Below, piece by piece: positions 55,438 to 63,597 of a stretch of 64,000 nt of DNA; within the stretch, counting starts at the first letter, position 1; every line of letters starts with the position of its first letter. A program made the translations under genes and the position numbers. The notes under the pieces are model-generated. The model was not told where the DNA came from. It saw only the letters and a list, made by a program, of their open reading frames with translations, and did not search any database. Source of the DNA: Thalassomonas viridans (GTDB lineage: Bacteria; Pseudomonadota; Gammaproteobacteria; Enterobacterales; Alteromonadaceae); NCBI RefSeq assembly GCF_000948985.2, contig NZ_CP059734.1, positions 558,001 through 622,000 on the forward strand, given 5' to 3'.

Positions 55438-56358
55438 TTACCGTTTGTTCTTCCTGTAGGCGCTGGGAGTGATATCAAATTCGCCTTTAAACCGCCGGGA
55501 GAAAGTTGATGCGTTCGAGAAGCCGCACCTTTCCGATATTTGCTCTAGAGAAATTGGGGTATTTTCAAGCAGACGCCTGCTCTTCATCAGCCGCCATTTG
55601 TTTAAGTAAGCAATTGGCGTAATACCGACAAGCTTGGAAAACTTATCTGCAAACCTTGCTCTCGACATACCAACTTCAGTTGCAATAGAGGAGATGGTCC
55701 AGTTTCGTTGATATTTTTCGTGGATTATCGAAATCGATTTCTCAATCTTGCCGTCTTTTAAAGCGTTCAGGAACTGACTATTTTCCGTACATTGGTTTTC
55801 TCTGAATGACTGGATAAATATTATTTCCAATAAACGGCTCAATATGCCGGTTATACCCGCTTTACCGGCTGCTATTTCAGTACTGAGCAGCGTAAGTGCG
55901 GCTTTAGTTTCACTCGTTAGAGTGGGCTGGTTTTGGGTTGCGAATAAAACCGAATTCAGGTTACTCAAAATGGGGTGATCTATATCTTCATCATACTGGC
56001 AGTAACCACAAAGTAACCTGGTTGTGTTGTCCTCAGCTCCAACGGATAACTGCAAGCAGTTTTCAACGATGCCATTTTCTTCAATTACTTCCATCAGCGG
56101 CCTGCAGGGGCTCGAAGGATGTGCTTTGATGCTTTGGGCCAGCCCGTTTGGAATTATGATCAAGTCCCCTTGAGATAAACGGTACTCACCTTCATTGGCA
56201 ACTTCTATATAGCAATTGCCTTCTTTGACGTAATGAAATCTCACTAATCGTTTTTCATTAGGTATGACTATACCAAAATCGCCTTGGAATCTGGTCGTAA
56301 AGTATAAATGGCTGTTGAGCCTTAATTCGGAAAAAATATCGGAAACAGCATCTTGCAC
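55438..56358 (-). CDS. AraC-family transcriptional regulator with N-terminal cupin
   Basis: The protein has 306 residues. The N-terminal cupin-type sensing domain (about 1-180) includes VRFHYVKEGNCYIEV and LSQGDLIIIPNG. The C-terminal double helix-turn-helix (about 205-305) includes WTISSIATEVGMSRARFADKF and ISERCGFSNASTFSRRFK. It is of the AraC-binding cupin_6 type. It is divergent from the LysE exporter gene about 108 bases away, which it probably regulates. Confidence 0.9.
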   Translation of the reverse strand: MQDAVSDIFSELRLNSHLYFTTRFQGDFGIVIPNEKRLVRFHYVKEGNCYIEVANEGEYRLSQGDLIIIPNGLAQSIKAHPSSPCRPLMEVIEENGIVENCLQLSVGAEDNTTRLLCGYCQYDEDIDHPILSNLNSVLFATQNQPTLTSETKAALTLLSTEIAAGKAGITGILSRLLEIIFIQSFRENQCTENSQFLNALKDGKIEKSISIIHEKYQRNWTISSIATEVGMSRARFADKFSKLVGITPIAYLNKWRLMKSRRLLENTPISLEQISERCGFSNASTFSRRFKGEFDITPSAYRKNKR

Positions 56359-56466
56359 AGTAAAATTCCTTCGTGAGACTATTAGTCAAATATTTGAGAC
56401 TTAGCTGTATATTAGTCTTACATCGAGTTGTGTCAAGATAGCTCCAGATTCAACCGGAGGCCAAAT

Positions 56467-57084
56467 ATGTTTTTGGAGCAACTATTCCCCTTGATCAGTT
56501 TTGCATTTGTGATGTCTGTATCTCCCGGGCCGGGAAATTTTCTACTACTGGCTTCCGGTGCCAACTTTGGCTTGGTGAGAACTACACCGCTAATTTTAGG
56601 CATTAGCTTTGGCTTTTTGACTATGGTGTTGCTGGTTGGGCTGGGTTTAGGGGAACTATTCAAAGTCTTTCCTGCTGTATCGTTAGTGTTAAAAGCGGCA
56701 TGCCTGCTATACGTCGTTTGGCTAGGGATCAAGCTAGCCCGCAGCACCAGCATGGGAGATGAAAATAAAGCATCGTTAAACAGGCCGATTTCATTTGTGC
56801 AGGCTGCAATGTTGCAATGGCTTAATCCTAAAGCCTGGACCGTATCTCTTATTGTTACAGTAACCTATACCTCAACTGATACCTCAACTGAAAGTTTTTT
56901 TGCCAGTTTGCTTTCAACAATATTTATCTTTGCGCTGGTTAATATTCCAACCATTAGTTTTTGGGCTATTGGTGGTGCATATTTAAAGCAGTTTTTGTCT
57001 ACTGATAACCGAATTAAATATTTCAATATGGCTATGTCGATTTTGCTGATCGGTTCAATGGCGCCAATGATCATCAACAGTTAG
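56467..57084 (+). CDS. LysE/RhtB-family amino-acid exporter
   Basis: The protein has 205 residues. The start is ATG 56467 with GGAGG upstream; a 13-codon extension to 56428 does not fit the family. The family hallmark SPGPGNFLLLASGANFG lies near 19-35. About six membrane segments are seen, and WLNPKAW is in the middle. It exports amino acids or derivatives. Twelve bases separate it from the DUF488 gene, so the two form an operon facing the AraC gene. Confidence 0.88.
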   Translation: MFLEQLFPLISFAFVMSVSPGPGNFLLLASGANFGLVRTTPLILGISFGFLTMVLLVGLGLGELFKVFPAVSLVLKAACLLYVVWLGIKLARSTSMGDENKASLNRPISFVQAAMLQWLNPKAWTVSLIVTVTYTSTDTSTESFFASLLSTIFIFALVNIPTISFWAIGGAYLKQFLSTDNRIKYFNMAMSILLIGSMAPMIINS

Positions 57085-57095
57085 AGAGGAAAAAG

Positions 57096-57491
57096 ATGGC
57101 TATTTCTATTGTAAGGTTAGGCAGTCAAAAAAGCATTGATGAAGGGATCAGGATTGGCACGGTGCGCCGGCCTCCCAGAGGAGTAAAAAAAGAAAATTAT
57201 AGTGTCGATAATTGGTTCGATACCTGGCTGCCCGAGTTGTCTCCCTCTCCCGAGTTAATGAAGATCGGAAATTCAGTGCAAACCGAGAGCGAATGGCTAG
57301 CTTTTGAAAAGAAATTCAGAAAGGAGCTGGATTCCCCTTCGAATGCCAGGTTGTTGAACTTGTTGTCTTTAATGTCGCAAGCATCAAATTTTTCCATTGG
57401 ATGTTATTGCGAGTGCTTTGAAAGGTGCCACCGCTCGGTTTTAATGAAAGTGCTATTAGAGATGGGAGCAAAGATTAAAAGCGATTATTAA
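57096..57491 (+). CDS. DUF488-family protein
   Basis: The protein has 131 residues. Seen: RIGTVRRPPRGVKKENY, DNWFDTWLPELSPSPEL, and a Cys-rich C-terminal motif CYCECFERCHRSVL. These match DUF488 proteins, which often end in GCYC...CHR. The molecular function is not established; the Cys/His cluster suggests metal or nucleic-acid binding. It is transcribed with the upstream LysE exporter. Confidence 0.82.
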   Translation: MAISIVRLGSQKSIDEGIRIGTVRRPPRGVKKENYSVDNWFDTWLPELSPSPELMKIGNSVQTESEWLAFEKKFRKELDSPSNARLLNLLSLMSQASNFSIGCYCECFERCHRSVLMKVLLEMGAKIKSDY

Positions 57492-57646
57492 CAGCTCAAC
57501 TCTGAATATACCAGTTAATCCCATTTTATATTTTTTCATATCCTGTTCTTTCAATAAGCATCCTCTGATGTCAGGGGCTGCATGTTGTCATAAGTGTATC
57601 TATGCCACTTTATCCGGGTGGTTATACGGTATTCATTATCTCCTTA

Positions 57647-57700
57647 TTTTCTCCACAATTAGGGTTTTCTTTCCGGTTTTTCTCCACATTGTGGAGAAAA
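57647..57700. promoter_or_regulatory. Repeated TTTTCTCCACA sites and palindrome upstream of the effector operon
   Basis: TTTTCTCCACA occurs at 57647-57657 and again at 57678-57688, exactly 31 bases apart, about three helical turns. The second copy forms a perfect palindrome with TGTGGAGAAAA (57690-57700) around one central T. The arrangement of two direct half-sites plus one inverted looks like an operator. It lies 215 bases before the chaperone gene in a 424-base gap (57492-57915) with no other feature seen. Confidence 0.55.
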
Positions 57701-57915
57701 GTCACAACTTTTGAAAATGAGTTGTTACTAAATTGATGTAACCACTGATAAGCAAGTCAGATATTGATGCTTGAAACTTTGTTGAGACTGGTATTTTTCG
57801 CATGAAGTTTGGCAGGCAAGTAAAGGCTCAACAGGTGATGAATTTTGCTTTTGTTAAAAGGGCAGGTTGCTTTGTTTTTATTGATAGAAATTAACAAGAT
57901 TACGGAGGGGGTCTT

Positions 57916-58389
57916 ATGGGAATTTTAAAGCATGTTGAACAACTAATGACCGAAATAGGTCCGCTATGCGACGAGCTGCATACGGTATTGCAGAGAAAGG
58001 ACGATGAGTGGGCGATACGGCTCAATGAACGTGATTTTTTCGCTAAGTATAATCATGATACTGAGCTTGTGACACTGGCTACCGATGTCGGCATGTTATC
58101 AGGAGAAGAGCGGGAAAAAATTTATAAAGCCCTGTTGTCGTACAACATTATGTGGCAAACGACGGATGGCATCAGCATGGGGCTGGATAATGAAGACCGC
58201 ATTCAATTAATGATTAGCCTTGGCGCAGCAAATTTGGAAAGGGGGCTGCTGGTTAATGTGATAGAAAACATCAGTGAGAAGGCTGATTTCTGGCAAGAAC
58301 TCCTTAAGAGCATGGCAAAAGCGTCAACGATTGAGAGCCACGATAACGGCTTGAGTGACTTGTTTAACCCGGCTTTGCTAAAAGCTTAA
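57916..58389 (+). CDS. Type III secretion chaperone, CesT/Tir-chaperone type
   Basis: The protein has 157 residues with a very strong GGAGGGGG site before ATG 57916. Its size and pattern fit class I effector chaperones: an N-terminal helix, strands with LVTLATDVGML, a helix ending LLSYNIMW, ISMGLDNEDRIQLMISLG, and a C-terminal helix with NISEKADFWQELL. Such dimeric chaperones bind one effector, normally encoded next to them, as here (gap 27 bases). No secretion apparatus gene lies in the window. Confidence 0.8.
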   Translation: MGILKHVEQLMTEIGPLCDELHTVLQRKDDEWAIRLNERDFFAKYNHDTELVTLATDVGMLSGEEREKIYKALLSYNIMWQTTDGISMGLDNEDRIQLMISLGAANLERGLLVNVIENISEKADFWQELLKSMAKASTIESHDNGLSDLFNPALLKA

Positions 58390-58416
58390 TTTTCAGATAA
58401 CGAACAGGACATCAAA

Positions 58417-59586
58417 ATGGAAACTATCCCATCAAAAATAGAAATGAATACCGCGAGTCTTCGCGGGGTGGATCATTCTCTACAAGAGGTTGAAGATCAG
58501 GGCTGGGGAAAAGAAGACTCTAAAATAGTCTTTAAAAAAGAAAATGATACATTTTACGCAACCAAGGCGCCTTCAGGGGTTAGAGTGCCGTGCTTTGATT
58601 ATGCCAATGATAAAATGGCTAAGATACTGACCGATTTAACCGGCAACGATGATATTCATGATGTTTTGAATACCACATCTTGCTGTTGTAAGGCGAAGTA
58701 TAAGAAACCTGCCACAATTGATGAAATCAGGAAAATAGTGAAAGCCCCTGATCTGGAGATTGCATCGTCAATGAAAGAAGTTTTCAATGATCAGGGTATT
58801 ATGCGCCTTGAGCAGAGAAGGAAACAATATGACAGTGATGCCGTGATGTCGATGTTTAAAGAGAAGCTTAATGCTGCCCAGAAAATTGATGATTCAATCA
58901 AGAACGATCCTATGAAGGCGAAAACCCTTATTCTGATACATGACGTGCACAAGCATAAGGATGACGATTACACCACAAAAAACCGTGAGATGATGACGGA
59001 CCAGGCCCTGCGGCGTATCGCTAATGGTGGCGGTGACTATGCAGCCGTGACTATTCATGAGCTGGATAAGATACTTGCCGCAAGAAAAGATAAGGTTAAT
59101 ATTGAAACCTTTGCTCATGGATTCAGCGGGCCGGGCACTAGTGATTTTGTTCAACAGAAGGGAGTGCAGTTAAGCCTGGGAGGGGGAATGACCGGGGCAC
59201 AATTTGCCATTGATACCGGGCTGGATAAAGTGGAGCAGGGTAAGATTAAAGATGTGAACTTGATCGTCTGTCATAGTGCCTACGGTTTTGCAGCAGATTT
59301 CCAGTCTGCATTAAAAACAGATGAAGACGGTAATGCGCCTGTGGTTCATGCCCCTTATGGTTCATGTAAAGTTTCCAACGATGTGTTTGACAAAGGTGAA
59401 TTAACCGTTACGCCAATTGACGATGACAGTATATCTATACTGGATGATGCTGAGCATAGTGACCGTTTCATGCAGTTTGATAATGGTGTTATGTCTGACC
59501 CTGATAAGCCGAAACCTGAGTTATTTTCAAATAACAGTGGCAGTTATGAAAACGTGCAACATAAACAGGTGTTTGTTGTCGACTAA
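58417..59586 (+). CDS. Probable type III effector with C80-like cysteine protease domain
   Basis: The protein has 389 residues. The N-terminus is polar and without a signal peptide, as expected for a type III substrate. The C-terminal half (about 165-350) has strand TLILIHDV, then FAHGFSGPGTSDF with His234, GGGMTGAQFA, and DVNLIVCHSAYGFAADF with Cys285. A His-Gly followed about 50 residues later by a Cys after a hydrophobic strand is the clan CD layout. MARTX and clostridial toxin C80 domains have the same order and spacing, including a short LSGYSADEL-like segment between. The protease assignment is my inference by eye. A CCC run lies near 89-91. It is cotranscribed with the chaperone. Confidence 0.6.
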   Translation: METIPSKIEMNTASLRGVDHSLQEVEDQGWGKEDSKIVFKKENDTFYATKAPSGVRVPCFDYANDKMAKILTDLTGNDDIHDVLNTTSCCCKAKYKKPATIDEIRKIVKAPDLEIASSMKEVFNDQGIMRLEQRRKQYDSDAVMSMFKEKLNAAQKIDDSIKNDPMKAKTLILIHDVHKHKDDDYTTKNREMMTDQALRRIANGGGDYAAVTIHELDKILAARKDKVNIETFAHGFSGPGTSDFVQQKGVQLSLGGGMTGAQFAIDTGLDKVEQGKIKDVNLIVCHSAYGFAADFQSALKTDEDGNAPVVHAPYGSCKVSNDVFDKGELTVTPIDDDSISILDDAEHSDRFMQFDNGVMSDPDKPKPELFSNNSGSYENVQHKQVFVVD

Positions 59587-59594
59587 CCATAAGT

Positions 59595-59615
59595 CCGGGA
59601 GGTATTTTTCCCGGG
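59595..59615 (+). terminator. Hairpin after the effector gene
   Basis: CCGGGA (59595-59600) pairs with TCCCGG (59609-59614) around an eight-base loop containing five T residues. It starts nine bases after the effector stop. A degenerate copy occurs in the duplicated segment downstream. Confidence 0.5.
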
Positions 59616-59644
59616 CATAACCGCCTAAATCTGATTTGTATAGT

Positions 59645-59675
59645 CCCCCCAGAAGATAAGATCGCCTATGGGGGG
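59645..59675 (+). terminator. C6/G6 hairpin after the effector gene
   Basis: CCCCCC (59645-59650) pairs with GGGGGG (59670-59675), with further AG/CT pairing outside and TTTGGTCTT following. It is a plausible second terminator. Confidence 0.5.
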
Positions 59676-59753
59676 CTTTGGTCTTGTCCTTCAAGTGAAT
59701 CCGGTTGCCTTGTAACATCTGTCGCGTCATTGTAGACAGCTGGTGTTCATTTC

Positions 59754-59871
59754 ATGCAGTTTGATAATGGCGCTATGTCTGACCCTGATAAGCCGAAACC
59801 CGAGGTATTTTCAAACCTCGCGGCAGTTATGAAAATCTGCGGCAGAATCACCAATTATTTGTTGATGGGTA
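59754..59871 (+). pseudogene. Remnant of a second effector gene (3' end only)
   Basis: The first 21 codons (MQFDNGAMSDPDKPKPEVFS) match the effector. One base is then out of phase: in the shifted frame the text GSYENLRQNHQLFVDG and a stop continue the match to the effector end GSYENVQHKQVFVVD. No start, chaperone or N-terminal part precedes it, so it is a decayed duplicate. Confidence 0.8.
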
Positions 59872-59960
59872 ACCAGAAAAGTCCGGGATGTATTTTCTCG
59901 GGTATAATCGCCGTAAACCAGAACTGTATAACCTCCGCCCGAAGAGAACCATTTATGGGG
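59754..59960 (+). repeat. Degenerate duplicate of the effector 3' end and downstream DNA
   Basis: This segment resembles 59470-59690: the effector's last 40 codons, its first hairpin region and the DNA beyond. The near-identical start (codons for MQFDNG and SDPDKPKPE) is followed by increasing divergence. The two copies are 284 bases apart. Confidence 0.8.
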
Positions 59961-60173
59961 ATGTCAAGTGATGAGCGTCAGTCGTTCATCCCGGCTATCC
60001 GTAAGGACAAGGAGTGTCTTTGCTTTCATACCGCGGTCTTGGTTTTTTACCGGCAGAGGAAGACAGGCAAGCATACGAAATATGGATAGTTGACCATTCC
60101 TATTATTTATTAATCCGAATAACCGAGATTAGCATAATTAACTTTGATATCTTTTTGTTAATAAGGAAATATT
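59961..60173. other. Decayed region between two pseudogenes
   Basis: No intact gene is seen. Open frames that cross this stretch are composed of unrelated pieces and end in the nitroreductase remnant. Confidence 0.4.
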
Positions 60174-60440
60174 ATGCCTGTAGCCGCAGCACTGGAAAAA
60201 CGTGTATCAACGCGTACATTTCGGATAAATTCCTCCTGCAAACCATACCCAATACTACTTTTGAAAGTGTACAGCTTGCGCCTTTGAACTGTAATGTTCA
60301 GTCCTGGCAGACCTGTGTGGTGTCAGGTAGGAAAAAGATCTGCTGAAAGATAGGCTGCTGCAAGTCATTCTAAACAGCGCAGACCAACCCCGCTGATTTC
60401 AACTGGCTGCCTCAATATGAAGGAGTACATCGTGACTGCT
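60174..60440 (+). pseudogene. Nitroreductase-family remnant with several frameshifts
   Basis: AAGGA precedes ATG 60174, which begins MPVAAALEKRVSTR. After a frameshift near 60215 the text AYISDKFLLQTIPNTTFESV and APLNCNVQSWQTCVVSG continues the family pattern. A second shift near 60340 gives DLLKDRLLQVILN, and a third gives DFNWLPQYEGVHRD. The match then ends at about one third of a nitroreductase of roughly 220 residues. The gene is clearly dead and truncated. Confidence 0.75.
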
Positions 60441-60860
60441 AGCTTTGCTTCGCCTATGAATGTCTTTCCGGACAGTCTTCAGTAACGACATGTCTTATTG
60501 ACATTTTTAGCTCCATCGTTATGAGCAAGAACTTTTAATGTAAAGATACGGGCGAGGACACCTCAGTTGTTCCAGGCAATACATGAGATAATTATATTGT
60601 ATCAGCCCATTGGTTGAGGTCATATTGCAGCCCCATTTTTTATCGGCGGCAATGGTATATGTATTTTACCGGTAAGGTTTGCCGGTAAATTTACGGCTGT
60701 ACCGACAAGAGTTAAAAACAGCTGCCATATATTGGTAATATCAAGAGGAAAGCCTATTATAAATGCCATCAGCACTCATAGATAGTTAGCTTAAGTCAAG
60801 CGGATGCAATTAAAGCGGTGTTTTCACTATATGAAATTAAATCAAATTTCTGTTTAGCCG
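60441..60860. other. 420-base gap, no gene seen
   Basis: The DNA between the nitroreductase remnant and the EAL gene holds no supported open frame, terminator or RNA gene. It may be further decayed sequence. Confidence 0.35.
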
Positions 60861-62426
60861 ATGATGAAAAAAATACAAAAAAGGCAATGTTTGTGGATCG
60901 GGATTGCTGTTGTATTAACCATGAGCTTCTTTTCAATACTGGCGACTGTCACTTTGACTAAGGTGTGGGGGAAGTATGAAGAAATAGTTTTTGACGAACG
61001 CACAAAAATAGATATTCAGACCGCTCATGAGTACAAGGTTTTAAGAGAGCTGAATCATAAGTTTGCAAATGAAGACAGTGCCTGCTCTGTGTCTTTGTTG
61101 CGTAAAATGAGAGATGCGGAATTCCATTTGAATATTTTACGGGATCTTGGGTTTGTAAAAGATAATTTACTGTATTGTTCTACCCGGTTAGGCATATTGC
61201 AGGCCCCGATTGAAAGGGAAGCATTTACAATAAATAATCCGAATTCAGATATTTATTTTTCACCGGGGACAATTGTTGCCAATATTGACGTCGAAGTAAA
61301 AAAGATGGCTGTCCAAATCGGAAATTTTCAGGCTTTTTTGAGCCTTCCTGAAAATCTATATATAGAATTTGGCTGGTTAACTCATGCGACGGTTTTATTT
61401 GTCAACGACTCTTATGAGCTTTTGCATGGCTCGGCTGAAGTTATTCCCAGGCCGATAGCCGAAATCGGTGAAAGTGCGTCCTGGTTGGACGGTGGGGAGT
61501 ATGTTTCCCAATATTGTAGCGACGATCAGGTATGCACTATAGTCGAGATAAAGATAGCTGAATATTTTCATCACTTTCCGGAAATTCTGATAGCCTTAAT
61601 CTCTACTCTGATTATTTTAAGTATCCTTGTTGTTTTTGCCGTGATTGTTTTCCACAACAAATATTCTATGTTGTCCGGCCAACTCAGGCGGGGGATAAAC
61701 AGTCGGCGTATCATCTGCCACTACCAACCTTTGTATAATCTTCGGACAAAAACCTATGATAGTGTCGAAGTCTTGTGCCGGTGGACGAATGAAGACGGTG
61801 AGCTGGTTCGCCCGGATATCTTTATCGGACAGGTCGAGAAAAATGAGCAAACGAGTGAACTTACCGAGACGGTATTTAGAAAAGCGGTCCACGAGTTGAA
61901 AAGCGCAGGGCTGTTTGGAAAAATTCGTTTTGCGATCAACTTTTTCCCTTCTGATATCTCTAACGGTACGGCCAAAAGGCTGATTGAAGATTTGCTGCCG
62001 GAACAACACGCAAGCCTTGTTATCGTTGAGTTAACCGAGCAGGAGCTGGGGCATATAAACAGCGTGGTTGAAGCCATACTGATGATCCGGCAAGAAGACA
62101 GCAGTGTCGCGATAGATGATTTCGGTACCGGATATTCGAATTTTCAGCATCTTGAAAAATTAAGTGTTGATGCCTTAAAAATCGATAGGAGTTTTATCTT
62201 CGGTATTGATAAAAATGCTCTGCGCTCAAAACTGGTGGGCTCTATTATCGATATTGCCAAGACATTAAACCTTAAAGTGATTGCCGAAGGGGTTGAACAT
62301 GATGCCCAACTTCAGTGCCTGCTGGCGTTGGGGATTCACTACAGCCAAGGTTTTCTCCATGCCAAACCTATGCCTGTCGGCGAGTTAAAGCACTTTCTTG
62401 GACAGCATAGAACTCGGCCGGACTGA
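60861..62426 (+). CDS. CSS-motif EAL-domain cyclic-di-GMP phosphodiesterase
   Basis: The protein has 521 residues. Membrane segments lie at about 11-33 and 240-262 and enclose a periplasmic CSS domain with conserved Cys residues (DSACSV, LLYCST, and the YCSDDQVC pair). This domain senses redox or disulfide state in the PdeB/PdeC group. The cytoplasmic EAL domain (about 270-515) has EVLCRW in place of EALVRW. The other catalytic groups are present: FAINFFP, VELTEQE, IDDFGTGYSN, LKIDRSF, EGVEHDAQ and YSQGF. It is therefore probably an active c-di-GMP hydrolase. It stands alone in transcription. Confidence 0.9.
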   Translation: MMKKIQKRQCLWIGIAVVLTMSFFSILATVTLTKVWGKYEEIVFDERTKIDIQTAHEYKVLRELNHKFANEDSACSVSLLRKMRDAEFHLNILRDLGFVKDNLLYCSTRLGILQAPIEREAFTINNPNSDIYFSPGTIVANIDVEVKKMAVQIGNFQAFLSLPENLYIEFGWLTHATVLFVNDSYELLHGSAEVIPRPIAEIGESASWLDGGEYVSQYCSDDQVCTIVEIKIAEYFHHFPEILIALISTLIILSILVVFAVIVFHNKYSMLSGQLRRGINSRRIICHYQPLYNLRTKTYDSVEVLCRWTNEDGELVRPDIFIGQVEKNEQTSELTETVFRKAVHELKSAGLFGKIRFAINFFPSDISNGTAKRLIEDLLPEQHASLVIVELTEQELGHINSVVEAILMIRQEDSSVAIDDFGTGYSNFQHLEKLSVDALKIDRSFIFGIDKNALRSKLVGSIIDIAKTLNLKVIAEGVEHDAQLQCLLALGIHYSQGFLHAKPMPVGELKHFLGQHRTRPD

Positions 62427-62489
62427 CCCGCCTTGGCATAACCTTATAGTTATTCGATGTCCCTTTTTGCGGCTATAAAGCTTAGGGGG

Positions 62490-63014
62490 TCAACATTCGT
62501 CGGTCAAGGTTTCTACTTGCGGACCGTTAGCTTTATTTTGATACATTACCTGGCAGCGGTACGATACGTTTTTTTGTTCGTAATCTTGGGTGAAAAAGAT
62601 ATAAAGCCTGTTTTTTGCCGACCATTTGTCTGAAAAGAAAACGGCCGCCTGCCTGTTATCTCTAGCGGTATTGCGGTCGGTTACATCTATCTCCAACCAG
62701 GAGTTAAGCTGGTCATTTATTTCTTTAAAGCCGGAAGAGCCGTCGACTAGCGGATAACCGTTGCGTAGCTTCAAGGTGGTACCTTTATAGAGCATGGTAT
62801 GTTCGCCGGTGTGTTTGTCTTTAATCAGTGCTTTTGCATAAACCAGCTTCAGCGATGACTTCATGGCGCCTGCAATGTATTCGAGGTTTGCGGCCTTAGC
62901 CTCTTTCCCGGTGTCGATAAGTTTAGGCAAGGCAAGCGATGTCAATACGGAAATTAGCGTGATGGTAATTGCCAGTTCGATTAAAGTGAATCCCTTATTA
63001 ATGGTGCCAATCAT
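62490..63014 (-). CDS. Type IV prepilin-like protein (MSHA-like)
   Basis: The protein has 174 residues. The class III signal KGFTLIELAITITLISVL has Gly followed by Phe and Glu at +5, which is processed by prepilin peptidase PilD and gives the pilin helix. The globular part has Cys residues near the end (YRCQVMY and the final C). It is similar in size to MSHA-type pilins. No other pilus gene is in the window, so it may be an orphan minor pilin. Confidence 0.85.
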   Translation of the reverse strand: MIGTINKGFTLIELAITITLISVLTSLALPKLIDTGKEAKAANLEYIAGAMKSSLKLVYAKALIKDKHTGEHTMLYKGTTLKLRNGYPLVDGSSGFKEINDQLNSWLEIDVTDRNTARDNRQAAVFFSDKWSAKNRLYIFFTQDYEQKNVSYRCQVMYQNKANGPQVETLTDEC

Positions 63015-63183
63015 GAGAGCTGCCTGTTAATATCTGAAAGTGCCCGGGGATTATGGACTAATTTCACAGGTCAATTGTGTGCTAAAGGAGACAGTAACAG
63101 ACATTAATCGCGATTTTTTACCGGGCAAGAAATAATAACCTGCCCCGGTATTGAGCATTGACGAATTTTAGCGCAAGGGGCTT

Positions 63184-63486
63184 TTATTGATCCGCGACCA
63201 TCAGGTTTAACTCTTCTACAATTTTGCAATACTGGAGAAGTTTCAATTGCATGGCGCCGGCACTGGTTGCTGTCAGTCCTTCATCAATATTTCTGGCTGC
63301 ATCCTCAAGGTCTAATTTCGCATAAAGCGACAATGTTTGCCGGTGCGTACGCCAGAAGTCACGCATCTTATATTCATCTTTTTGCAATATCGCTATTTTA
63401 AAGCGGGGTATGATGTCATTGATTGTTTCATAGCGAACCAACCTCCGCTCGTTAGGATCTAAATGTAAATCATCGTTGTAAAGCAT
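63184..63486 (-). CDS. Small hypothetical protein (100 aa)
   Basis: A mostly helical, charged protein beginning MLYNDDLHLDPNERRLVRYE, with no signal peptide or membrane segment. The stretch LEDAARNIDEGLTATSAGAM suggests a helical-bundle fold. No family was recognised. It lies between the prepilin and the Crp/Fnr gene on the same strand, 111 bases after the latter. Its start at ATG 63486 has GGGTGA just upstream. Confidence 0.6.
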   Translation of the reverse strand: MLYNDDLHLDPNERRLVRYETINDIIPRFKIAILQKDEYKMRDFWRTHRQTLSLYAKLDLEDAARNIDEGLTATSAGAMQLKLLQYCKIVEELNLMVADQ

Positions 63487-63597
63487 ATTATCACCCGGAT
63501 GGATTCATGGTGCGATTATTCTAACCCCTGCCAGACAAAGAAACTGTTCCCATTGGCACATACGGCTTAAACGGCCTGAATGCATTTGCAGCGAATG

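Noticed and set aside
59754..60089. 111-codon open frame beginning like the effector end
   Set aside because: Only the first 21 codons are homologous; a one-base shift then leaves the true frame. Reported as a pseudogene remnant.
60014..60346. 110-codon open frame
   Set aside because: Its second half is one frame of the broken nitroreductase and its first half is unrelated, so it is a chance fusion of decayed pieces.
57916..60440. A complete type III secretion locus
   Set aside because: Only a chaperone and effector candidate are present; no inner-rod, needle, ATPase or export-gate genes lie nearby.
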